NCBI GenBank assembly: GCA_029939575.1
Contig: JAOZSR010000014.1
Span: forward strand, 3,977-55,351
From: Fidelibacterota bacterium
Lineage (GTDB): Bacteria > Fidelibacterota > UBA2242 > JAOZSR01
DNA: 51,375 bases
Direction of reading: 5' to 3'
Below the pieces are notes generated by a model. It saw nothing but the letters and a program-made list of their open reading frames with translations, made no database searches and was not told the origin of the DNA. Each line of letters begins with the position of its first letter. Position 1 is the first letter of the stretch. The position numbers and the translations under genes were made by a program. Below, piece after piece: positions 35,703 through 42,973 of this stretch.

Positions 35703-37400
35703 ATGGAAATTATTCAAACAATCCTGACCAAAATGGCAGATTTAATTTGGGCAACACCCCAATTTTTTCCAATGATGATAGTGATACTATTGACAGCCGG
35801 ATTTATAATAACCATTCGAACAAGGGCTATCCAGATAAGGCAATTTCTGCACGGCTGGAAAGTTATGATAGGTTTGTATGACAATCCTGATGATGAGGGT
35901 GATATTTCTCATTTCCAGGCTATTTCAGCAGTCCTGTCCGCAACAGTTGGGATCGGTAATATCGCAGGAGTTGCAACTGCTATTCACTATGGTGGCCCGG
36001 GAGCACTCTTTTGGATGTGGATTACTGCTATTCTCGGAATGTCATTGAAATTCGCAGAAGCAACTTTGGCTATTAAATACAGACAGATAAATCCGGATGG
36101 CTCTGTATCCGGCGGCCCTATGTATTATATCGAAAAAGGTCTTGGCCCGAAATTCAAATGGATGGCAATAACATTTGCAGCAATGGTTGTTATTTCTTCA
36201 CTCGCAACAGGAAATACAATCCAATCTTTTACCGTTGCAGATCAATTCAGATCAATGTTTTCAATCCCAACCTGGATTACAGGTCTGGTTACATCCACTT
36301 TAATTGGTTTAGTAATTATCGGAGGCATTAAACGTATAGGTAAAGTTGCTTCCATTCTGGCACCGGGAATGTGTATTCTCTACATAATTGCCGGATTATT
36401 AATTCTAGGATTAAATTTTCAGGAACTTCCAAACGCTTTTGCAACAATTTTCAGATCCGCTTTTACTAAAAATGCCGGTATTGGAGGATTTGCAGGTAGT
36501 ACTTTTTTATTTATGATGATGTGGGGAATAAAGCGAGGATTATTCTCTAATGAGGCAGGTCAGGGAAGTGCTCCGATCGCCCATGCAGCTGCCAAAACAA
36601 ATGAGCCGGCAAGAGAAGGAATTGTCGCAATGCTTGGCCCTTTTATTGATACTCTTATGGTTTGTTCTATTACCGGACTTGTTATTGTTGTTACTGGTGT
36701 TTGGCATCAAAAATCAGATAGTACTATTATTGCTAATAGCCAGGCATCGATTTCAATTACCGATCAATCCGGGAAAGTAGGCATAGATTCAAATATTAAA
36801 GGTAATTTATTAAAAAACAGCGTGTTTGAAGTTGAAAATGGTATTGGCAAAAATGTAATATTTATTAAAAATCATAGTGTTATTGATAATCCTGAAATCA
36901 TTGTTCAGGACAAACCCTATTCTGGAAAAATTTTAATCAATGAATCAGGAAACATGATACTGGAAAATTCTGATCTACCCATTTATATACATGGTATGAT
37001 AATGAAAAACAGTTCTCCTCTAACTGCATGGGCTTTTGAAAAGGGTTTAAGTCCAATAATGCCAGGTGGAAAGTATCTGATTACTATTGCAGTATTTTTG
37101 TTTGCAATTTCAACGGCTATCAGTTGGTCATATTATGGAGGACGTGGTGCATATTATTTATTTGGTGAAAATGGCGCTAATTATTATAAATGGTTTTTTG
37201 TTTTAGCACATTTTATCGGTGCGATTGTATCTCTGGAAATTGTGTGGGGCTTTGGAGATGTCGCTATTGGGTTAATGGCAATTCCAAACCTTATTGCCCT
37301 TGTCGCTCTTTCCGGTATTATTAAAAAAATCGGAGATGAATACACATCACGAAAACATTTGACCTATAAAGAACAATTAAGAAAAAAAGGTTTAATATAA
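35703..37400 (+). CDS. Sodium:alanine/glycine symporter (AGCS family) with ~100-residue insertion
   Basis: 565 residues against ~450-480 usual. It imports alanine or glycine with Na+ (family knowledge). AGCS signatures are clear: HFQAISAVLSATVGIGNIAGVATAIHYGGPGALFWMW, GGPMYYIEKGLG, GLFSNEAGQGSAPIAHAAAKTNEPAREG. Between ITGLVIVVTGVWHQ (~330) and SPLTAWAFEKGLSPIMPGG (~436) lies an insertion of ~100 polar, beta-like residues with no membrane segment. By topology it sits in a loop between two TM helices. GGAGGG lies 9 nt before the ATG. It is the only complete plus-strand gene of the window. Confidence 0.92.
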   Translation: MEIIQTILTKMADLIWATPQFFPMMIVILLTAGFIITIRTRAIQIRQFLHGWKVMIGLYDNPDDEGDISHFQAISAVLSATVGIGNIAGVATAIHYGGPGALFWMWITAILGMSLKFAEATLAIKYRQINPDGSVSGGPMYYIEKGLGPKFKWMAITFAAMVVISSLATGNTIQSFTVADQFRSMFSIPTWITGLVTSTLIGLVIIGGIKRIGKVASILAPGMCILYIIAGLLILGLNFQELPNAFATIFRSAFTKNAGIGGFAGSTFLFMMMWGIKRGLFSNEAGQGSAPIAHAAAKTNEPAREGIVAMLGPFIDTLMVCSITGLVIVVTGVWHQKSDSTIIANSQASISITDQSGKVGIDSNIKGNLLKNSVFEVENGIGKNVIFIKNHSVIDNPEIIVQDKPYSGKILINESGNMILENSDLPIYIHGMIMKNSSPLTAWAFEKGLSPIMPGGKYLITIAVFLFAISTAISWSYYGGRGAYYLFGENGANYYKWFFVLAHFIGAIVSLEIVWGFGDVAIGLMAIPNLIALVALSGIIKKIGDEYTSRKHLTYKEQLRKKGLI

Positions 37401-37538
37401 AGGATGAATAAGGTAGGTTATCTCTTTTTTATTGCTAAGTCGCTGAGGTGCTGAGTTTAGTATATAATTTTTTTTGTTTCCTTGGGACTCTGCTGTAGAA
37501 ATTATCTTTCTTTTCTCTTCACCGTTTAAAAAAAACAA

Positions 37539-37567
37539 ACCTTTCAGGCCTTTAAGACCTGAAAGGT
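37539..37567 (-). terminator. Rho-independent-type terminator after the malic enzyme gene
   Basis: A perfect 10-bp inverted repeat, ACCTTTCAGG (37539-37548) and CCTGAAAGGT (37558-37567), with a 9-nt loop. It is 11 bp past the malic enzyme stop. On the minus strand it is followed directly by TTGTTTTTTTT. It may also stop plus-strand reading from the symporter gene, but no T-run follows on that side. Confidence 0.85.
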
Positions 37568-37577
37568 AATCTAAATT

Positions 37578-39029
37578 TTATTGTTGATCTATCGCCCATT
37601 TCAATGCTTTATCAAGCATTTCCTGACCAGGTTCTTTAATAAAACCATTTTCCTGAAGATGTTTGTTTATTCCTCTTGAATATTCAATATCTTTTTTTGC
37701 AATTTCATAAGCTTCATTCCAGGTCATTTCAATTCTGGCTACACCATCTTTAATAGCTTGCATTGCTACATCTGCAGCTTCATGAGGAAAAACATCGGCC
37801 TCATCCATTGTCGGGATAATATACTCTGAAGAAATTCCTTGTTTTTCCGCATAATTAGCCAGAGAATTTGCAGCAGCTATTGCCATATTATCTGTTACTT
37901 TTTTTGCTCTTACCATTAAAGCACCTTTCAGAATACCCGGAAAACCAAGTGAATTATTTACCTGGTTCGGAAAATCACCTCTTCCTGTAGCAACAATATA
38001 AGCACCTGCTTCTTTTGCAGCATAAGGATAGATTTCAGGGACAGGATTTGCGCAAGTAAAAACAATAGATTTTTCAGCCATTGAACTGATCCATTCCGGT
38101 TTTACCGTATCCGGACCTGGTTTTGAAAGTGCGATTAATACATCTGCACCTTTCATTGCTTCTGAGATTTTATTGATTTTTTTAGGATTTGTGCTTTCAC
38201 AAAGTTCCCATTTTCTATAAAATCTTTTGTCTGCTTTGATATCTTCACGGTCTGTATGTAATCCCCCTTTAGAGTCGAACATCACCATATTACCTGGTTT
38301 TCCACCTGCAGTAATAATAATTCTTGCAATTGTAGTATTAGATGCACCTGCACCTATAAAAACTATTTTTACATCAGACATTTTCTTTTTTGCAATTTTT
38401 AGTGCATTAATTAATCCTGCCAATGTTACACATGCAGTTCCCTGTGCATCATCATGCCATACAGGAATATCACATGCATCACGTAATGTATCCAGAACTT
38501 TATAACAATTAGGTTGAGAAATATCTTCCAGATTGATTGCGCCAAAACTTGGCTGAAGTCTTTTGACAAACTCGATAATTGTATCCGGATCTTTTTCACC
38601 TTTGTCATTTCTGCTATCCATACAAAGCGCAACTCCATCAACTCCACCAAGATATTTCATCAAAAATGCTTTGCCTTCCATAACTCCTAAACCGCCAGGA
38701 GCTGTGCAGTCACCATCACCCAAAACCCTGGTTGAATCACTAACAACAGCGACAAGATTGCCACGGTTTGATAAATCAAAAGATCTGTCATTGTCATCTC
38801 TGATAGTTGTAGAAATTTTCGAAACTCCCGGAGTGTACCAAACATTAAACCAGTTAAATCCAAAAACTCCGGCTTTTGGACCAGTTTGAATTTTCCCACC
38901 ATAAAATTGATGTGCATCTTCAGCAAGTTTTTTCAGAAATGATGTTTTACCTTTTGCTTTTTGTTTTTCAGTAAAATTATCCGGAAATACCTTGTCAAGA
39001 TTACTCAAATCTAATTTAATTTTTTCCAT
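37578..39029 (-). CDS. NAD(P)-dependent malic enzyme
   Basis: 483 residues. Oxidative decarboxylation of malate to pyruvate and CO2, or the reverse. Motifs: WYTPGVSKIS (catalytic Tyr), VVSDSTRVLGDGDCTAPGG, VWHDDAQGTACVTLAGLINAL (metal/substrate), the Rossmann loop VFIGAGASNTTIARI and FTCANPVPEIYP. The size and motif set match the short bacterial malic enzymes. The NAD versus NADP choice is not clear. There is a strong AGGTGA ribosome site. It is the last gene of the C4-acid cluster, 155 bp after the fumarate reductase-like flavoprotein, and ends in a terminator. Confidence 0.93.
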   Translation of the reverse strand: MEKIKLDLSNLDKVFPDNFTEKQKAKGKTSFLKKLAEDAHQFYGGKIQTGPKAGVFGFNWFNVWYTPGVSKISTTIRDDNDRSFDLSNRGNLVAVVSDSTRVLGDGDCTAPGGLGVMEGKAFLMKYLGGVDGVALCMDSRNDKGEKDPDTIIEFVKRLQPSFGAINLEDISQPNCYKVLDTLRDACDIPVWHDDAQGTACVTLAGLINALKIAKKKMSDVKIVFIGAGASNTTIARIIITAGGKPGNMVMFDSKGGLHTDREDIKADKRFYRKWELCESTNPKKINKISEAMKGADVLIALSKPGPDTVKPEWISSMAEKSIVFTCANPVPEIYPYAAKEAGAYIVATGRGDFPNQVNNSLGFPGILKGALMVRAKKVTDNMAIAAANSLANYAEKQGISSEYIIPTMDEADVFPHEAADVAMQAIKDGVARIEMTWNEAYEIAKKDIEYSRGINKHLQENGFIKEPGQEMLDKALKWAIDQQ

Positions 39030-39184
39030 AAAATCACCTCTCCATTTTTTAAAAGTTTTTTTATATTACCCAGTCTGTTCAATGTTTAAAAGCCCTGTTT
39101 AAATACACCACCCTTTTACAAAGAACAATAACAGGAATTGTCGCTTTTGAAAAATTTATGAACATCAGTATAAGTAACAACCAG

Positions 39185-40858
39185 TTAAATCAATGTTCCG
39201 AAATATTCAGTATCAACTTGTTTTTCCTTAACATGATTTGGAATATAATCTGGTAGAAGAATTGGAGCAATTTTATTTTTGTCAATATTAATTTCATCAA
39301 CCTCTTTTTCATAAGAGTAAACATGTTCCAAACTCATTTTACCAAATTTTACACCTTTTTTAACTCTTTCTGAAGCATGTAAGCCTGAACGACGACCAAA
39401 TACTATTAAATCCATTTGTGAATTTCCCATAAGACGATTTCGCCCATGAACTCCACCTGTTGCCTCTCCTGCCACATATAATCCTGGAATTGTAGTTTCA
39501 GCATCTTTATTAATCTCAATTCCACCGTTTTGATAATGAAGCGTAGGAAAAACCAGCATAGGATATTTTGCAATATCAATATCAAATCGGGCATATTGCC
39601 TGTGCATTGCCGGCAGATATTTATTTATAGCACCTTCACCGTTAATCATATCTACAAGTGGAGAATCAAGCCAGATTCCTCTTAAACCCTTAGGCGTGGT
39701 TATTCCTAAATTTCTTTCATGAGATTCTCTTATGAATGATGATGCTTCAACATCTCTTGGCTCCAAAGGATAGACAAATAATTCGCCATTTTTATTAACA
39801 GGCTGAGCACCCATAGTTCTGATTTTTTCTGTACAAAGAAAACCAACAATTTGTTCAGGAAAAATTGCTCCGGTAGGATGATATTGGACAGAATCCATAT
39901 AAAGTAATTTTACACCTGCTCGATATGCAAGCATTAATCCATCAGCTGTTGCACCATAATGATTTGTAGTTTCATAACCACGAATATGCAATCTTCCATA
40001 ACCTCCTGTTGAGATAATAACAGATTTTGCTTTGATGATTGAATATTGTTTTGTTCCTAAATGATAGGTAATTGCACCTGCTGCCTGTCCTTTATCATCG
40101 AGAATTAATTCAACAACAGGATTATATTCAAGATATTTAATTTTATCAGGTAAGTTGTAAACTTCATCACGTAATACACGGCATATTCCCGCACCTGTAT
40201 AATCACGTGTGGAATGCATTCTGCTTCGACAAGTCCCACCGCCAGGTTTAACCATCATCGATCCATCAGGATTTTTATCAAACATAACTCCCAGGTCTGA
40301 AAGCCATTTAATTGCCGAAGGTGCATCTTTTACAAATGCTTTTACCAATTCAGGTTTATTATCAAAATGACCACCACCCATAATATCAAGATAATGTAAT
40401 ATAGGAGAATCATCTTTTTGATCAGCTGCCTGAATTCCTCCTTGTGCCATCATGGAGTTAGAATCTCCCAATCTGAGTTTTGTAGCAATGATTACTTTGC
40501 TTCCATTTCCTGCAGCAGTTATTGCAGCAGACATTCCGGCTGAACCGGCTCCAATAACCAATACGTCAGTTACATGATCAGGTTTGTTCAGATCAAATTT
40601 TTTCGGATCTATGCGGGTATGAGATTCCAACATATCCGAAACTTTAGCTGTCAGTTTTTCACCTTTATTTGGTCCAACCTGAACTTCTCTTAAGGCATCA
40701 TCTTTATAATCAGGATGATAATTAGCAAGAATATCTCCACGTTCTTTTTCGCCCATTGGCGGATAAACCTGCTTACCGTGCTTCTTGGCAAGTTCAAATC
40801 TTTGAGGACGAGTTTGTTCTACTTTTTTGATTGATTCGAGCATATAATCAGGATACAT
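39185..40858 (-). CDS. Fumarate reductase/succinate dehydrogenase-like flavoprotein, non-covalent FAD type
   Basis: 557 residues. An N-terminal extension of ~95 residues precedes the FAD-binding VLVIGAGSAGMSAAI. Active-site parts are recognisable: VQYHPTGA, a TEKIR segment (Glu/Arg proton path), PRDVEASSFIRE (catalytic Arg region), FPTLHYQNGGIEIN and VHGRNRLMGNSQMDLIVFGRR. The His that carries covalent FAD in SdhA/FrdA is Asn134 here (GDSNSMMAQGG). The usual C-terminal helical domain (~100+ residues) is nearly absent, as the chain ends ~60 residues after the NRL-x-x-NS motif. No membrane anchor gene is nearby. It may act as a soluble fumarate reductase or succinate oxidase with the Fe-S protein encoded just upstream. 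L-aspartate oxidase is unlikely, given the partner gene. Direction is not provable. Confidence 0.88.
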   Translation of the reverse strand: MYPDYMLESIKKVEQTRPQRFELAKKHGKQVYPPMGEKERGDILANYHPDYKDDALREVQVGPNKGEKLTAKVSDMLESHTRIDPKKFDLNKPDHVTDVLVIGAGSAGMSAAITAAGNGSKVIIATKLRLGDSNSMMAQGGIQAADQKDDSPILHYLDIMGGGHFDNKPELVKAFVKDAPSAIKWLSDLGVMFDKNPDGSMMVKPGGGTCRSRMHSTRDYTGAGICRVLRDEVYNLPDKIKYLEYNPVVELILDDKGQAAGAITYHLGTKQYSIIKAKSVIISTGGYGRLHIRGYETTNHYGATADGLMLAYRAGVKLLYMDSVQYHPTGAIFPEQIVGFLCTEKIRTMGAQPVNKNGELFVYPLEPRDVEASSFIRESHERNLGITTPKGLRGIWLDSPLVDMINGEGAINKYLPAMHRQYARFDIDIAKYPMLVFPTLHYQNGGIEINKDAETTIPGLYVAGEATGGVHGRNRLMGNSQMDLIVFGRRSGLHASERVKKGVKFGKMSLEHVYSYEKEVDEINIDKNKIAPILLPDYIPNHVKEKQVDTEYFGTLI

Positions 40859-40888
40859 TTTGTCTCCTATATTTTAATAATTATTTTT

Positions 40889-41578
40889 TTATCTCAGTTT
40901 TGTTTCCCTGGCATAATATTTTTCAGACAATGTTTTGCGATCCATTTTTGTAAGTTCTTCCAATTCCTTGTCATATTTTCCAGCCTTAATATCTTCAATA
41001 CTTTCATCAACTTCAGGACTTTTTTTAGCTAGGTAACTACCATATAATCTCCGTGCTAATGTTGCAGCATTGTATTGGACAATTTCTGCCGGACATCTCA
41101 AAGCACAAAGTCCACATCTAATACAATCAAAAGAAATATCAGCTGCTTCCGCGATATTACCTTTTTTGAGAGCCTGAATATAATCCATTACGTCAATATC
41201 CTGTGGACATGCTTTAGTACATGTATTACAGGAGACACAGCGAAAAATTGTTGGAAAGAGTTCTTTAATGGTATTTATATCAGGTTTCAACTCCTTGAGA
41301 TCATAGATTGGCTTTTCTGCCGGCATAAAAGGAATCTGAGCAAGTGTCATACCGTCAGTTACAACTGTCTGACAGGCAAGCCCGCCTTTGAGTTTGTAAT
41401 CTCCCTTTTCTCTATAAATAGTTGCACAAGCTCCACAGAATCCCTCCCTGCAGCCAACACCGGTTGTTAACTGAAAACCCGAATATTCCATTGCAGTGAT
41501 AATCGTAGAAGATTCAGGAACATTGTAGGCATCACCCATAATGTAAACTGTTACCATATTTTCTTTGCTTTTCATCAT
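40889..41578 (-). CDS. FrdB/SdhB/TfrB-like iron-sulfur protein
   Basis: 229 residues. A [2Fe-2S] ferredoxin domain (GVGCREGFCGACATIYRE, with later Cys in GGLACQTVV) is followed by two four-Cys motifs, CVSCNTCTKACP and CIRCGLCALRCP. Classic SdhB binds a [3Fe-4S] cluster at the last site. Here both motifs keep the Cys pattern of [4Fe-4S] clusters. The C-terminal ~50 residues are charged helix. It lacks the HdrB-like half present in methanogen TfrB, but a separate hdrB gene lies 79 bp upstream. It ends 30 bp before the flavoprotein gene. Likely role: electron transfer between HdrABC and the flavoprotein (inference). A Met at residue 8 is an alternative start. Confidence 0.86.
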   Translation of the reverse strand: MMKSKENMVTVYIMGDAYNVPESSTIITAMEYSGFQLTTGVGCREGFCGACATIYREKGDYKLKGGLACQTVVTDGMTLAQIPFMPAEKPIYDLKELKPDINTIKELFPTIFRCVSCNTCTKACPQDIDVMDYIQALKKGNIAEAADISFDCIRCGLCALRCPAEIVQYNAATLARRLYGSYLAKKSPEVDESIEDIKAGKYDKELEELTKMDRKTLSEKYYARETKLR

Positions 41579-41657
41579 CTATACCCCATCTAATTAATTT
41601 TAATCTAACTACCAAATATTAATATATTCAAAAGAGCACTAATATATTTTTATTTTA

Positions 41658-42551
41658 CTATAGAATACCTTTTGATTCTAATAAAGGAACAGGATTAATA
41701 TAATTTCCATCCAAACCCATTACTTCTTTATCCAGGTCAAAGGCAATTGCCATTAACTGAGTAAAATATAAAACAGGAATTTCTTCAAATTCCGGGTGTT
41801 TCTGTTTAATTATTTTTTGCCTGTTATCCAGGTTAAATGCACAAAGTGGACAACTTGTTACAATCAAATCGGCTCCGGATTTTTGAGCATTTGTCAGAAT
41901 ATCATAACCAAGTCTGGAAACTATTTCTTTATTATCCAGAGTTAAAAAACTTCCACAGCATTTATTTTTTGCTCTCCATTCAATAGGTTCTGCCGATAAT
42001 GACGTTAATAAATCATTAAATATCGTAGGTCTTTCGGCATCATCAATTCCAATATCTTTTGGCCTGAGAAGCATACAGCCGTAATAGGGTGCTATCTTTA
42101 AATTTTCTAATGATTTTTTCACTTGTTTTTTGATTTCATCAAAGCCATTTTCCCGTAGAATTTCAAGAAAATGAACAACTTCCACACTGCCATCATAATC
42201 TTCTTCTTTATACATGAAATCGTTCAAAACATCGAGATCATCGACTTTCTCTTTAATTCTAAGAGTTGAGCGCTTGAGAGTATTAAAGCACATTGAACAT
42301 AAAGTGAGCAGGCGTTTTTCATCATTCACTGCACCGGATTTATTCATTTCAAGTACTCTTATCAAATTTCTTACAGGTGCGACATGATGCATAATATCGT
42401 CTTCTGCCAATGGTGTGACAACTCCACAACAATTCCATTTTGGTAGTTCTACAAACTCAATACCCAAAGCTTTTGCACTTTCAATAGCAGAGTTCTCAAA
42501 ATGTTTTGCTGTTGATTTTAATGTACATCCGGGGTAATATGGTATTTTCAT
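41658..42551 (-). CDS. hdrB: Heterodisulfide reductase subunit B-like protein
   Basis: 297 residues with two complete CCG domains. First: YYPGCTL, WNCCGVV, LCSMCFNTLK. Second: YYGCMLLRP, KCCGSFLTL, TSCPLCAFNLD. These Cys sets bind the non-cubane [4Fe-4S] clusters that cleave disulfides in HdrB. All expected Cys are present, so catalysis on a disulfide (or a related two-electron step) is plausible. CoM/CoB are not expected in bacteria, so the natural substrate is unknown. It follows hdrC by 17 bp. Confidence 0.9.
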   Translation of the reverse strand: MKIPYYPGCTLKSTAKHFENSAIESAKALGIEFVELPKWNCCGVVTPLAEDDIMHHVAPVRNLIRVLEMNKSGAVNDEKRLLTLCSMCFNTLKRSTLRIKEKVDDLDVLNDFMYKEEDYDGSVEVVHFLEILRENGFDEIKKQVKKSLENLKIAPYYGCMLLRPKDIGIDDAERPTIFNDLLTSLSAEPIEWRAKNKCCGSFLTLDNKEIVSRLGYDILTNAQKSGADLIVTSCPLCAFNLDNRQKIIKQKHPEFEEIPVLYFTQLMAIAFDLDKEVMGLDGNYINPVPLLESKGIL

Positions 42552-42568
42552 ATATTTTACCTTTTTTA

Positions 42569-42973
42569 CTAAGAGGTTAACTTACGAAAAGCCGCAACTA
42601 AAGCGATTTGTGGTAATTCAGATAAATCTTCTTTTGAAATCTCATCAATCTTTACTTTATTAATAGATTGGCGTAAAGTAACTTGCCGTAAAGCTTCAGC
42701 AACTTTGGAAACATCCAACATACGGGGACAACGTACAGTACAGGTATTACAGGTAGCACATAACCACATAGTCTTGGTTTGCATTACTGTTTGATCGCCT
42801 ATCAATACCATTCTCATTAATTGAGATGGTGTAATATCCATATCTTCAACTACCGGGCAACCACCGGAACATGTTCCGCATTGATCACAAAGTGTAATTG
42901 TTTCCCCACTTAGGTCTGTAATTTTTTTCAAGAAATCGACTGATTTTTTATCTAATACAATTGTTTTTGGCAT
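42569..42973 (-). CDS. hdrC: Heterodisulfide reductase subunit C-like ferredoxin
   Basis: 134 residues with two [4Fe-4S] motifs, LCDQCGTCSGGCP and LCATCNTCTVRCP, in the spacing of HdrC (PSQLMRMVLIGD between them). No membrane segment is seen, so it is the soluble type. Its ATG shares one base with the hdrA stop (TAATG). It passes electrons between HdrA and HdrB in known complexes. Confidence 0.9.
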   Translation of the reverse strand: MPKTIVLDKKSVDFLKKITDLSGETITLCDQCGTCSGGCPVVEDMDITPSQLMRMVLIGDQTVMQTKTMWLCATCNTCTVRCPRMLDVSKVAEALRQVTLRQSINKVKIDEISKEDLSELPQIALVAAFRKLTS

